Under the pieces are notes generated by a model. The model saw only the letters and a program-made list of their open reading frames with translations, searched no databases and was not told where the DNA came from. Positions 45,011 through 57,093 of a stretch of DNA of 64,000 nt are shown one piece after another. Within the stretch, counting starts at the first letter, position 1. Every line of letters begins with the position of its first letter. Origin of the DNA: Rheum nobile (Eukaryota; Streptophyta; Magnoliopsida; Caryophyllales; Polygonaceae). A program made the translations under genes and the position numbers. The stretch spans positions 1,984,001-2,048,000 of the forward strand of contig WOAB01000103.1 in NCBI GenBank assembly GCA_027886185.1. The letters run 5' to 3'.

Positions 45011-45860
45011 CTTGCACTTTTTTTATTCATTTGCACTTCCTCCTTAACCACTTGCACTTCTGTTTAACAGCTTGCACTTTCGTTCTATTCGCTTGTACTT
45101 ATTCATTATTCTGATGCACTTTCTGTTCGCTTACTTGTATTTTAAATATTTTTTAATATCATATTTGCTTGCACTTTCTGTTCACTTACTTGCACTTTAC
45201 TCTGTATTTCCATGTACTTTCTTCCTATTGGCTTGCACTTTCGTCATTTCACTTGCACTTATTCATTATTCTGATGCACTTTCTGTTCACTTACTTGCAC
45301 TTTACTTCGTATTCTCATGCACTTTCTTCCTATTGGCTTGCACTTTATGTTATTTAATCTCTTGAACCTAAAGTGCAAGCATATAAGAAAAAAGTGCAAT
45401 CAGAAAACATAAGGTGCAAGCATATAAGAAAAAAGTGTAAGCAAATCAACACAAAGTGCAAGAAAATAAACACAAAGTGCAAACAAATACAATGTGCATT
45501 CGAATATACACAATGTGCAAGCAGAATAAACAAATATTCAATGAAAACATAAAGTGCAAGCATATAAGAAAAAAGTTCAAGCAAAAAAATACAAAGTGCA
45601 AGCGAATAAACACAAGGTGCATTCGAATATACACAATGTGTAAACTAATAAACAAAAGTGCAATCAGAAAACATAAAGTGCAAAAAAATAAACACAAAAT
45701 GCAAGTAAACATAAGGTGCATTCGAATATACACAATGTGCAAGCAGAATAAACAAATGTGTAATGAAAACATAAAGTGCAAGCATATAAGAAAAAATGCA
45801 AGTAAAACAAAACAAAGTGCAAGAAAATAAATACAAAGTGCAAGCAAACATAATAAAGCG
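45011..45860. repeat. GCACTT / AAGTGC simple-repeat block in inverted arrangement
   Basis: In 45011-45347 the word CTTGCACTTT recurs on the plus strand with 10-30 bp spacing. In 45368-45860 its reverse complement AAAGTGCAAG recurs about 25 times. The turning point is near 45355-45370, so the block can fold back on itself. The ORFs in it are artefacts of the repeat. Confidence 0.85.
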
Positions 45861-46004
45861 GGTGTAATGACACACTCCATAGCGCTGGCCACAGTGGACG
45901 GCTGAAGATCTTTCGTATTTTGTATTTTAACAGCCTTTCGCACCCGAACCGCGTCCATTTAAAATAAATGTGAAATTTCATATAAGGTTTTTGCTGCAAC
46001 TTAT

Positions 46005-46790
46005 AATGTGCTGGTAAAGGTAGTACGATATGTGATTGGCAAAGCCCTTCAGAAGTTCAGGTCTCTCCGGACCTCCAGGTACTCCAACCACCAATTCAGG
46101 GTCATATTTGCCCTTTTTCTTCGACCGGGGCGGTTTTGACCGCAGAGAAGAGGCTTCTTATGGCTCCTCGTCCGCATAATCAGGTTCACCTCTTGGAGCC
46201 CAAGCCTGACTATCCTCGTCCTACATTTTTTTTACAAATGATAAGTAATTACATTTTTATCATACGCTCATCTTTTCATATATTAAGGCTACTTACCATA
46301 GGCTGAGGTGCATTCGGGTAGAGGCTCGGGTTCTCCCATGGGTTGTACCGCATCTGATCATCTACGCCCTGATAATAGATGGGGTTGTGATAATGGATGT
46401 GAGGGCTCTGATGGAGGTGAGGGTTGTGATAGGACAACGGGCTATAATGACGGTGAGGGCTCTACTGGGGCGGCGGCCTAAATGGAGGGCCATAATAGTT
46501 ATTCTGATCCATCGTATCAGAATAATGGGCTCGCGTTGTAATCTGGGTACAACTGCGGCTCCGAGTCAGCACGACCACCCGCCACAGGAAACGATGGCAC
46601 AAACGGCAACACAGGGGGTCAACATTGCCCGCCTGCCCGTATCCTCCCTCATCTTGACTACCGCCTGCAAACCTACGGGTTACCTCCTCTTCAGTCTGAA
46701 ACGAAACGTCCCGGACGAGGTTTCTTTTGCTTCTATGCTTCGTTCTCTCACCGGGCTCCATCTACAACAATAAATCAAACCATTTTATCT
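46005..46790 (-). other. Unidentified, possibly coding DNA in the right arm of the MULE
   Basis: Pro/Ser-rich and charged frames on the minus strand (for example RSKRNLVRDVSFQTEEEVTRRF near 46660-46750) switch frame several times. This could be the N-terminal exons of the mobile domain gene or another lost gene. No domain is recognised. Confidence 0.35.
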
Positions 46791-46879
46791 CAAAAAATAC
46801 AATTCCGGGTATACCAAAAAAAAATTACAAATTCCGGAAACAGAATTGTATTTCATACAAAAATATAATTCCGGAAACA

Positions 46880-47010
46880 GAATCCACACGTTAAGTGTGA
46901 ATGTAATCCACACTTAACGTGGGGACTATATCCACACGTTATGTGTGGAGATCATCCACATGTAACGTGGGTACAGTCTTCACACGTTACGTGTGGACTG
47001 TCTTCACACA
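46880..47010. repeat. MULE palindromes, right side, inner
   Basis: Five CCACACGTTAAGTGTGGA-type palindromes (CACACGTTATGTGTGGAG and variants) in 130 bp. Confidence 0.82.
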
Positions 47011-47579
47011 TAACGTGTGAAATTGCATTTCCCCCTTTCCGGTCAGATTTCCGGCGACATTTCAGCAAGAATTCCAGAATCATGCGAGATTTCCAGATTC
47101 CGGCGAAGCATTATTTTATCATAATTTCCCCAAAATCCAACAAAACTAACACTAATTAAACAAATCCAACAAAACTACCACTTGCATTTGGCTATTTTCA
47201 TACAAATCCAACAAAAATCCTAAACACCCTTTCATACAAATCTATCAAATTTCTATCATTTCATACAAATATATCTATTAACTTAACCAACAAATGCAAA
47301 CAACTACTTTAAAATTACAAAAAAAAAACAACAAAAACAAGATCAAAAACACAAAAACAATATGGATCTACAATAACCTAACAAAAAAACTAAAAAATAA
47401 AAATTAACAAGAATGATTATTACTAACCTTTAAAGAATATGGATGTACGTAACGTGCGGACCTTGTTGATTCGTAACGAGGAAACAAACAAGCGACGTAA
47501 CGTGGGGAGGGAGGACGAATGGAAACTTCAAAGCGGCGGTTTAGGGTAGAGGAAGAAGGAGGAAAAATTTGCTTTTAAA
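47011..47579. other. AT-rich right arm of the MULE
   Basis: A-rich DNA with repeated ACAAATCCAACAAAA-like words near 47130-47230; no gene seen. One further GTAACGTGCGGA-type palindrome lies near 47449 and another near 47495. Confidence 0.5.
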
Positions 47580-47706
47580 GCCGGAGAGACTCCCCACGTA
47601 ACATGGGAAGCCTCTCCTCACGTTACGTGGGGAGCCTCTCCTCACGTAACGTGGGGAGCATATGCGCTGAAAGACAATTTTGCCTATGCGTTAAAAACTA
47701 AGCCCC
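47580..47706 (-). repeat. Right terminal inverted repeat and palindromes of the MULE
   Basis: Palindromes CTCACGTTACGTGGGGAG and CTCACGTAACGTGGGGAG lead into TATGCGCTGAAAGACAATTTTGCC and the end ACTAAGCCCC, the inverse of the left end. TATAATAAC follows. Confidence 0.88.
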
Positions 47707-47740
47707 TATAATAACTATTCAAAAATAAAACATATATTAA

Positions 47741-47838
47741 GGGTCCGTTTGATGCTTTTTTTTACATTAACTTGCATTATTTATTTAATGCAAAAAAATG
47801 TAATTTAATGTATTTTTTTTTGAAATCCAAACAAACCC
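47741..47838. mobile_element. Tourist-like (PIF/Harbinger) MITE
   Basis: It starts GGGTCCGTTTGATG and ends TCCAAACAAACCC, an imperfect inverted repeat, and is flanked by TAA at 47738-47740 and 47839-47841. Length 98 bp, no coding capacity. The TWA target and GGGTC-type ends fit PIF/Harbinger. Confidence 0.72.
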
Positions 47839-48079
47839 TAAATTAATATTTTAATAGTCTTAAAAAGATTAATATAATTAATGTAAAATTTCTAATTGAG
47901 GGGTAATAATGTGTTTTTACACAATGTAGGAGTAGATTTGTTTGTTACCGAAAAGTGAAATGAAATGTATATCTACTTAACCGAATTGAAATTGCACTAG
48001 AGACGAAAATAAACATGATTGACTATAGCTTACAACCTGACATTATAATTACATTTAATTGCATTTAACAATCAATGTC

Positions 48080-48919
48080 TGTAGGATCTGTGCGTTAGTT
48101 TCAAGGGAACTGAGACACAAATGTGTTCAGTTTCTATGGGCAGCGGAATAACGAGTAAACAAGTTATCAAGAACAATTACTTAAGGTGGAAACCGTTGAT
48201 AACCAACTAGTTATCTAGGATAAAAATCACCCCTCTTTCGAGGATTTCAAACAGTCTACTTGTATATTAATATGCGATTACAACTTCCGAACTATCTCGT
48301 TTCAGTCTAACTCACTAAGACTAAACCTAGTTCCCTAGAAATCACAGATTAACACACAATAGACTTACTTCGACACTATCAACTCGAACACTTCTTCTTT
48401 CTGTTTCTTCTTTCTGATGCACTCTAAAGCTCGTGAAAAATGCATAACTTTCACCTACTAACAGCGTCATGTATTTATACAATATATTTGTCAAGGAAAG
48501 ATCTCATAGGAGATATTCTTTGAACAAGCATATTCCATAAATCCATGATTCGGTATTTCATCTCTTACCTAAGATAAGATAAGAAATATTTCCTTAACCG
48601 AATTACAATATACACAATCATATAAAGATAATCTATGTGTATCTTGACGCCTAAGGTCTTCTGCTGGGCGCGTTAAATCCGGAAACAAATCTTCACAAAG
48701 ATTATGTAGATAACGTTGGTAGTTACACAGATGCGGTTCCCGTCCAGTTCCCTTGATCTTGATCTTAGCTCACTTTGGACTTGGTTCCCTTATCTTTTCA
48801 GCTGTAGATTAAACACTAGAATAGCCAGTTAAGTTCAAGTGTTTGTCATCGTCAAAACAAGAGAAACAGAGGAAGGGAACTCCATGGTAACTGACGTTCC
48901 AAAGAGTTCCATTCCAACA
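48080..48919 (-). repeat. 3' LTR of element E
   Basis: On plus it starts TGTAGGATCTG and ends CCAACA; it matches 59558-60397 closely. Both copies carry the same polyadenylation-region and promoter-like stretches. Confidence 0.93.
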
Positions 48920-49368
48920 ATTTCTCCATTTTTGATGATGACAAACAAATACCAATCTTAAGCATATAACCAATAGGCAAAGATAAGTGACATATTATGG
49001 AAACAAAGATACTAAGATAAACGCTTTATAGTTCCCCCTTAATTTTTGAACGCAGTACTTAGTTCCCCCTTAGAAAGACACCAGTCCTATTGGTTCCAAG
49101 ATTCCAGAGTCTATTCCCCCTTTTGACATCATCGAAAAGATAGATTAGTTTCAAATGGTAACCCAGAGAAGAACAAGTTCAAAGCAAATGGCAAGTTGCA
49201 ACTGAGCAAACAGATATTCATTAATTATAACAAAAGATGCACAAAGCAGCTAGCAAACACACGAAGAGCAAACAAACAAGATCACGAAGAAAAAAAAACC
49301 AACAAAGCAGGGCAGCTAGTGAGCAGGGGAGTTCCTAGGGAGACTAAGCCAGAGACAACATAGGGAAT
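48920..49368 (-). other. Purine tract and 3' untranslated region of element E
   Basis: On minus, AAAAATGGAGAAATT precedes the 3' LTR and is the likely polypurine tract. The rest shows no gene. Confidence 0.6.
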
Positions 49369-49790
49369 TTAGGAGGAAATGGGAGGCAACTTGGCAATCA
49401 ATGTAGTCGCAAGAGAGTTGAAGGCAGCAGTCAGTTCCTTCACAGCAGTAGTGAGTTTGTTGAGCTCAGCAAAGATGGCAGTAGTGACAATCTGGAGGTC
49501 GGAGGTCTCATGCGCAGATGGGTCAGTGGCAGCACGAGTCCTCTTAGGCTTAACCTCCTTTTTCTCATTAACCCTGAGACGGTTGATGTAAGCCATATCC
49601 ATTTAGTGCTGATACATCGTCTTGAGAGGGGGACTCTGGGTACACACCAAGTGTTGTCAGCAGGGCTTTGATGATTGAGGGGTAAGGCAGAGAGTGCGAG
49701 GGATGAGAGTTGCAAGCTTGCATATGAAGGATAATGATCCAGCAACTCAGTTCCCCTTTTTTTTTATAAAGGCAACGGATCAGAATCACA
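49369..49790 (-). pseudogene. Extra small ORF of element E
   Basis: Frames on the minus strand read HMQACNSHPSHSLPYPSI and IKALLTTLGVYPESP, then after a frame break MDMAYINRLRVNEKKE and a helical tail (LNKLTTAVKELTAAFNSL). The SLPYPSLI..L...GV pattern resembles the tail of plant transposon proteins such as the third ORF of B. Function unknown; a frameshift near 49600 breaks it. Confidence 0.55.
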
Positions 49791-50387
49791 ACACATCCTC
49801 AACGTTCACAATGGGACAGAATTTGTAGGGTTTCATCATGATTATCTCTGAAAACAGTAAAGGAAGGAGACACAATATCCGAGACGGCGACAGAGAAAGC
49901 ACACAAGCAGCGACCTTTTCAGTTCCCCTTAGTTCCTTAGAAGTACCTGGCTAGGGAAGGCTTTGGATGCATATATGTAGTGGCTATTTAAATCATGAAA
50001 AGTACACATCCAAAAGCATAAAAATAGCAGGAAGGCAATTTTGACGCTAAACTAGTAAGTTCCCAGTTGTGGACTAATCAGAAGAAGGTTCATAGGGAAC
50101 TACTAGGGAAGCCAGGTTAGGGACATCTTATAATCAATCATCCTTTCGGCTTATAATGTGGGTTCAGAGATCAGATTGATTATATATTGTTGAAAGAAAT
50201 GCAATCAAGATATTCACACAACGCATGAAGGCGAGAAGAATGTCCAACTAATATCATAACAATAAACACATGAAGGCAGAGATGGACAAGAAAAGCAGTA
50301 AACACAATTCCCAACTAGTTACCAAAGAAAATAATAAGTCACATAACTAGTCAATACCAGGGAAATATGCAAGGGAACTCAGAACCG
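49791..50387 (-). other. Non-coding stretch between RNase H and extra ORF of E
   Basis: No protein-like frame. Typical of the long 3' region in SIRE-type copia elements. Confidence 0.5.
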
Positions 50388-53300
50388 CTAAGCTATGGAA
50401 ATCATTCCAAGAAGGAGTCTAAAGTACTCATAAGGTTCTCGATTAAGGGCTTTTGTGAATATATTAGCAATTTGTTCCTCAGTACGACAATGTTCCATAA
50501 TAATGATCCCTTTTTCCACGTTATCTCTCAAAAAGTGGTGCCTTATGTCAATATGCTTAGACTTGGAATGAAATACAGGATTGTTAGAGATGCTAATGGC
50601 ACTAGTATTATCACAAAGAATTTTGAGAGGGCCATAAGATTTACCAAAGTCCATGAGTTGTTGTTTGAGCCAGAGGAGTTGAGCACAGCAAGCAGCAGCA
50701 GCAATGTATTCGGACTCATTGGTGGAGAAAGATATGGAGGTTTGCTTCTTAGAGCCTCATGTGACCAGGCAGGGGCCAAGGAACTGAGCCATTCCAAAAG
50801 TGCTTTTTCTGTTCTGGATGAATCCAGCATAATCAGCATCCGTGTAGGAGAGGAGCTCGAAGTCACAATATTTGGGGTACCAAAGACAGAGATTGTCAGT
50901 TCCCTTCAGATAACGGAAAATTCTTTTCACAGTGGCCATGTGCTTGGAGCGAGGGTCAGCCTGAAAGCGAGCACAAAGACACACATAATACATAATATCT
51001 GGTCTACTAGCAGTTAGGTAGAGAAGGGAACCTATCATTTGCCTGTATAAGGATTGATTAGCCTTGGGATCAGAATCTTCCAACGTGAGCTTGGTTGCTG
51101 GGGAAATGGGAGTTGCAAAGGGTTTGCAAGTGTCCATCTTGAATTTTCTAAGAAGTTCCTTCACATACTTTTGTTGATGGATCTGAGTTCCCTCTGGCCT
51201 CTGAGAGCTGATTCACTTGAAGACCTAGGAAGAAGGTCAGTTCCCCAATCATGCTCATCTCGAATTCACTGCTCATTAAGTTCTTGAACTTTTCTACAAG
51301 AGAAAGGTTAGTGGAACCAAAGATAATGTCGTCGACATATACTTGAACAACCAAGATATCATCCTTAACTTCCAGTAAGAAAAGAGTTTTATTAATCAAA
51401 CCTCTTCAGTATCCATTGGATAACAGGAACTGAGCAAGACGGTCATACCATGCACGGGGAGCCTGCTTTAGCCCATAGAGAGCTTTGTCTAGGAAGTAGA
51501 CGTAGTCAGGATGCTCTTTGTCCTCAAATCCAGGGGGCTGCTTGACATACACTTCCTTTTGAAGAATTCCATTTAGGAAGGCAGTTTTGACATCCATTTG
51601 GAAGAGCTGGAATCCTTTGTGAGCAGCAAAGGCAATCATTAGGCGAATAGCCTCCATTCTTGCAACAGGAGCAAACGTCTCATCGTAGTCAATTCCCTCT
51701 TGTTGATTATACCCATGAGCTACCAGACGAGCTTTGTTCCTTGTGACGACACCTGAGTCATCAAGCTTGTTGCGAAAGATCCACTTAGTTCCTATGATGG
51801 TTCTGTTGGGAGGACAGGGAACTAAGCGCCAGACTTTGTTACGATCAAATTGATGTAATTCCTCTTGCATTGCATGAATCCAGTCTGGGTCAGTGAGTGC
51901 TTCTTTGTAGTTCTTGGGCTCTACAAGAGATAAGAAGGCATTGAAAGCACAAAAGTTATTTAGAGAGGATCTAGTGGACGGACCTGGTTTGTGATATGGA
52001 GTTATGATTAGATCCACGGGATGAGATCCTTTGTACTTGTAGTTGGGAACATGAATTGAGTCATTGGTCACAATAGGATGTGTGACATCAGGGTTCCCTA
52101 CAGAATGATCATCAGAGTTCCCTATGGCATGATCATCAAGGTTCCCTTCAGCATGGGAATTGGAAGCAGGAGCATCGAAGGAGACGGGTTCCCTAGGATT
52201 GGGAGCTTGAACAGGCGTTCTAATGTCTTGAGGACTCTCAGTGGATGGAGTATCATTTTGCTGATCAGGATTCCGAGAAGCAGGAGATGATTGCTCTCCA
52301 GAATCGGGGGAGTTCCCAACAGAGTCGCCAGACAGGCTGAAAGAGAACTCAAGAGTAGATGAGGGGAAGGATTCATCGGGGTCATCATCAGCAGGAGGAG
52401 AACTAGAGGGTACATGTGGCATGTTAGAGAAAGCAGATTCATTGAATACAACATGAATACTTTCCTCAATCTTTTGTGTATGAAGGCTGTACACTTTGTA
52501 AGCCTTGATGTTGCTGACATAGCCAAGGAATATCCCTTCATCGCTTCTGGGATCAAATTTCCCAATTGGATCTTTGCCATTATTGTGCACAAAGCATTTG
52601 TACCCGAAGACCCGAAGATGGGAAATGTTGGGAACTCTGCCTTTCAGGAGCTCATAGGATGTCTTCTCAGTCATAGGGCGAAGCATGACACGATTCAGAA
52701 TGTAGCACGCGGTGTTGACTGCCTCTGCCCAAAACCTGTGAGGAAGACCAGTAGATAGGAGCATAGTACGAGACATGTCCTCCAATGTCCTGATCTTCCT
52801 TTCAATAACTTCATTCTGTTGAGGAGTGCGAGGAGCTGAGAAATTATGAGAGATTTCCTTGTCCCTGCAAAAGGTTAGAAACTTGGCATTTTTGAACTCA
52901 GTTCCATGATCGGAACGTATGGCACGAAGATTGTGCACAAGGGAGTTCTCAAGAGTATGAACAATAGCTGAGAACCTGTCAAAAACTTCATCTTTTGATT
53001 TTATGAAAATGGTCCAGGTGAAGCGAGAGAAATCATCAACAAGTACAAGAATATACTTGTTCCCTCCAAAGCTTTGAGTACGCATGGGACCACATAAATC
53101 CATATGAACTAGTTCAAGAGGATGAGAGGAACTGATCTCAGATTTTGACTTGAAGGAACTACGTACCTGTTTCCCCCTTACACAGTCTGAGCAAATGTTG
53201 TCCTTTTCAATTTGAATAGAGAGAAGTCCTCTCACCAGTTCCTTCTTGTGTAGCTTATGAATAAGCTGAGGGCTAGCATGGCCAAGTCTTTGATGCCATA

Positions 53301-53727
53301 TTGTCGTTCTATTAGCTATAGAAGACAAGCAAAGATTTTCCTCAGGAATGAAGCTTGTGTCTATGATATAGACATTGTTGTAGCGTTTCCCTTTCAATAG
53401 AGTTTTGTGTGTCTCTGGATTCAGCACGAAGCATTCTTTGGGAGTGAATAAGACATGGTTCTTCCCTTGGTCGCAAAGCTGAGACACACTCATTAGATCA
53501 AAACCCAAATTGTCAACAAGATGAACATCACTTACCTGTACTTTGTCAGTTAGGTCCACGCATCCAACGCCACAAATGGCTTTTCTCTTGTCTCCGAAGG
53601 AAATCTTTCCTTCGTTGTATTTCTGAAGTGAGTGCAGTTTCTTCCTGTTTCCAGTCATATGGCATGAAGCTCCATTGTCTATGTACCATTTTTCTTCTTT
53701 ACTCACTTCAGCCTGCACAATTAAACA
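50388..53727 (-). pseudogene. Element E pol: protease, integrase, reverse transcriptase, RNase H
   Basis: Near the start, WYIDNGASCHMTG is the protease active site (D-N-G instead of D-S-G). TTIWHQRLGHASPQLIHKL begins GAG-pre-integrase. The integrase core shows HMDLCGPM, RAIRSDHGTEF and TPQQNEVIERK (all three acidic residues present; the usual NG is NE). Reverse transcriptase has KARLVAHGYNQQ, MDVKTAFLNGIL, KALYGLKQAPRAWY and the catalytic VYVDDIIFGS (about 51320). RNase H follows with SYTDADYAG and STNESEYIAAA, then HIDIRHHFLRD. Defects are a TGA after SNGY near 51404, a frameshift near 51170-51200 and a stop near 50757. The long intact frame 51406-53718 shows recent activity. Confidence 0.9.
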
Positions 53728-54493
53728 TCATTTCTTACGAACCCAGGTCGGCTGACCGTTTCCGGGTTTGTTAGGAGGAGAGTTCCTAGGTGGATTAACA
53801 TGATCAGTTTCCTGAGAAGGAGAATAATAATAATAGGGATCATTCAAGTCAGAAATTTCAGTTCTTTTCCTATTATCTTTCCTCATATAGTTTCTCTTCA
53901 TAGAGGCCTTTTTCTCGTCCCTTTCCTTCTTGTTGCATTCGTCAATGTTGTGACCTTGGTTCCCACAGTACCAGCAAACCCGATTATTGGGAATCCAGAG
54001 GTACTTACCCTTTTTACGAAAGGGAACTAAGTTGGCTTTCTTTCTTTCCCTTAGGTCAACCTTTTTCCTGGGAGTATTTCGCCCAATTCCCTTATACATC
54101 TCATGTATCTTAGAATCATTAGGAGCACATGGAAGGTTTTCATTAGATTCATTTTCAAGGACCTTGATTCTTTCTTGCAAATATTCATTTTTGCAGTTTG
54201 AGGTTTGAAGAGCTAAATCAAGTCTTTCATTTCTAGCATGAAGATCACTAGACACTTTATCAAGGTCACTATGAGCATGACAAGGGGGGTCAGATGAGTC
54301 ATTTGGAAGATAACCTATTCCAGCCCTAGGTCTCACAAAAACAGTTTGAGTAACAGTCTTTTCATGAATGCAATCAGAGAGAGAGTCAAGTTTATCAATG
54401 ATAGACATCAGCAATTCATGGTCATGAGAGGAACTAGCAAGGGAACTGTTACCAAGATTCAGTTTATCATGCAAATCACACGTAGGACAAATG
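53728..54493 (-). pseudogene. Element E gag, C-terminal part
   Basis: This half contains a helical region (LHARNERLDLALQTSNCKN) and a second zinc knuckle CWYCGNQGHNIDEC, then the linker to protease. It is separated from its N-terminal half (58406-59503) by element D. The duplicated ACATG at 54494-54498 marks the insertion. Confidence 0.85.
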
Positions 54494-54498
54494 ACATG

Positions 54499-55727
54499 TG
54501 ATAACAGGAATTTTGTCGTTCTAATTCCTACTATGCAAGAAATCCAAACAAAACCTAAAACGCAGTCTCAGGCAAGTAAGGGTCGATCCACAGGGAAACA
54601 CAATCTATCGCAGTATGTAAAGTGTATGTTAATTGAAGTTACCAAAGGGGGGTTTTGTTTGTTTGTAGAGTAACCAAGCATGTAAAAGTAAGTAAGCAAT
54701 TAAAGTGCTGAAATCAAGTAAGGGGCAGGCACTTAGTCAAACAATATCCACTAATCGAGTGACAAGTTGATCATAGAAACCACTCAAAATCGCATGCAAT
54801 GGCAATTCCAATTCCTTTTCAAAAGTATCTAATAGCACAACCAGATACTATTAGAACTAACTAATTAAACAACCCTGAAACTATCAAGATTCAATTTAAC
54901 AGCAGCTTTATGGATAGGAATATAGTTGGATACAACCTAGAATAAAACAACCAGTTTTTATCCTAAGATGCAAATCAATTCTCTTCTGCATAAGATTAGC
55001 ACAATCAGTTACTAACACGATGCAGTTGCTACTGAGGAATAGATATGCTCAACCAGTAACAATCTAGACCTAGCAATAGATAACTACCAACAAACCCTAG
55101 TTGATCAAACTAGAATTTATCAATATCAATCATAAGATTCAAGCAAGAGAAAAGATAAAAGCCAAAGCAATAGATTAAAAGTAAGAAACTTACAACTGAA
55201 TCAAACGAAGAGCTTCAATGTCTGACTAAGCAAGAGAGGCTTAGTTCTTCATAGCAAGGGAAATACGTAAGAAATAAAACTAGGGTTCCCAGATAAGAAA
55301 AGAACAAGTCTTCTCAACCCTTAAATACCAAAGGGAAATTAACTTAAATTAAGAATAAAACGTAATAAAATAAAATAACTAAAACCGAAAAGGAAAATCG
55401 GCTCGGCGTTTCGTCCAACAGCGGCGGCGGCCGCTGCTTTTCCCACGGCGATCGCCGTAAATGCGGCGGTTGCCGCAATTAAACGGCGGTCGCCGTTTCA
55501 ATGTTGTAGCTGAGGTTCTCCAGGGGGAATTAACGGCGGTCGCCGTAATTCTGCGACGGTCGCCGTAATTCTGCTTCTTCAATACTTCGCTCCTCAGCTC
55601 CAAAAGCTCCAAAAACGCAACTTCCGTGCCTCCTACCAAGTCTCCAAATCATCACTAGAGCATCCTAAAATACCACTAAAATCATGCCAAAACCCCGTCA
55701 ATACCCGCAACATAATTATGCGTATCA
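54499..55727 (-). repeat. 3' LTR of element D
   Basis: It matches 57172-58400 over its full length with only a scatter of single-base changes. GC palindromes ACGGCGGTCGCCGT and variants lie at 55434-55572. Confidence 0.94.
55434..55572. repeat. ACGGCGGTCGCCGT palindromes in the LTR of D
   Basis: Six variants (for example GGCGATCGCC, AACGGCGGTCGCCGTT, GGCGGTTGCC) in 140 bp, in an otherwise AT-rich LTR. Repeated at 58095-58236 in the other LTR. Confidence 0.82.
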
Positions 55728-55746
55728 AACTCCCCCACACTTGAAT
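55728..55746 (-). other. Polypurine tract of element D
   Basis: On minus, AAGTGTGGGGGAGTT leads into the LTR start TGATACGC. Confidence 0.8.
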
Positions 55747-56490
55747 CTCTACTCGTCTCGAGTGGATAGAGAACTATCACCCGTCACCAATAAGCACCTA
55801 GATCATCAACATGCAAGGAAAGCCCACAACCAAGAGTAACAGCATGTACATGAAAGCTCAACATCCTTCAACCAATCAATCACAACACAATTATACCATC
55901 AGCACCAGCATCATAATCAGCACAACATCAACACAAACATATGCAATATCCACAACCTCAACCACAGCAGCCAACTCAATACACATCCAAGCTTAAGGGC
56001 TAGCAGAATACTTTCCCCAAGCTTATCCCGGTCATCCAAAAATGAAAGTAACCACTAGTCCTAACCTCCATCTATGACTCCTTATGTCTCCCTCAATGGC
56101 CTACCCGACAATCCTTCTTTGTCTCCTCATCTTATGTCGCCCCGCCGGTAAAATGAGATCCTAGAAAACACTCCTTTTCTTTTCACTCATTTTGCCTAGG
56201 AGCCCTTTTGGGTTTTCATCCTAGCCACTCATTTCATTTTATCATAGATGGACTCATCGCCTCACATCACTCTGAATCCACTTTTGCCCAGGCCTAGTGC
56301 CTGTCGGATTACCTGCTTTTTACCTGGACCGCCCTTTCGGGTTTTCAGCCCATCCCAGGATTTTTTTTTTTTTTTGATAAATGAAAATAAACTGGCAATA
56401 ATAAATACATAATCCACTCCCCCACACTTAAAATGAGCATTGTCCTCAATGATATCAGACATAATAACAGAGGGGAAGTGAAGAATGTAC
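55747..56490 (-). other. 3' untranslated region of element D with the conserved module
   Basis: The module shared with A and B lies at 56095-56360 with hairpin words CCCTTTTGGG (56203-56212) and CCCTTTCGGG (56332-56341). Further purine-tract-like words (minus TTTAAGTGTGGGGGAG) occur at about 56416-56430 and near 56013. No gene. Confidence 0.65.
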
Positions 56491-57093
56491 CTACGACTGC
56501 GGCGGTGGTGGGAAATCGGGATATTGGGAACCCATGAAAAGGTTCCACTGCCTCATCTGTTCCTCCAGGGCTTGAATGTCCTGGGCCTGCGTGGCGTAGT
56601 GATCCCTGGACTCCTGGCGGAAGTCAATGAACTCCTGGTGGTAGGCAGCAAAGTCCGACTGCATAGACTGCTGGCGGGAGTCAATCCCCTGGACCATTTC
56701 CCAAGTCTGTCGCTGGTAATCCTGAGACGGTCCAGCAGTAGCGGTAGCCTGTACCGCAGGTATAGCAGTGTCCTCATCGTCATTGGTATCGTCGTCCTCA
56801 TCCTCACTGTCATCGTCATCATCCTGAGCAACACTGCTAGCTGGCACGGGACGCACCCCAAGGGCTCCCACCCGGTAACCACTCACATCAAAGTCTCTGT
56901 AGCGCGGGCCACAGGTCACCACAAACGGAAAAGGGATGGGGATTTTGTAGATACCCCGCGTGCCATACAGCCAGAACCTCGGGTTAGACCCGGTCCCGGA
57001 TATCACAGCGGAAGTCCTGAGCTGCCTCCAATCATATGTAAAAGCAGGAGAGAGTTGCTGCGAAGGGTCTGGTTGCTCGAGATCCAGGTGGCG
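56491..57093 (-). pseudogene. Element D ORF tail (putative plant transposon protein type), truncated by the tRNA
   Basis: The frame is open from the base next to the tRNA 5' end (57093) to the stop at 56491, about 200 codons. It begins RHLDLEQPDPSQQLSPAF without its own start. An acidic run (DDDDDSEDEDDDTNDDED) and a helical tail (FAAYHQEFIDFRQESRDHY) end in DFPPPPQS, parallel to the tail of the third ORF of B. The N-terminal half is missing exactly at the tRNA junction. A downstream ATG at 57004-57006 exists but is probably not an original start. Confidence 0.72.

Larger units (their letters stand above)
36833..47706 (+). mobile_element. Large Mutator-like element (MULE) carrying several genes
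   Basis: The perfect 9-bp direct repeat TATAATAAC at 36824-36832 and 47707-47715 is the Mutator-type target duplication. The inverted ends share TTTTTAAC(A/G)CATAGGCAAAATT and CTTTCAGCGCATA and then palindromic CACGTTACGTGAGGAGAGGCTC. At 10.9 kb it holds a FAR1-type transposase with OTU domain (plus), a GRF zinc-finger gene and a plant mobile domain gene (both minus), and repeat arrays. All genes have stops, so this copy is probably dead. Confidence 0.92.

Noticed and set aside
45072..45999. ORFs of 60-170 codons with repeated CTF/LHF or KHKVQ peptides
   Set aside because: They are translations of the GCACTT/AAGTGC simple repeat, on both strands and in several frames.
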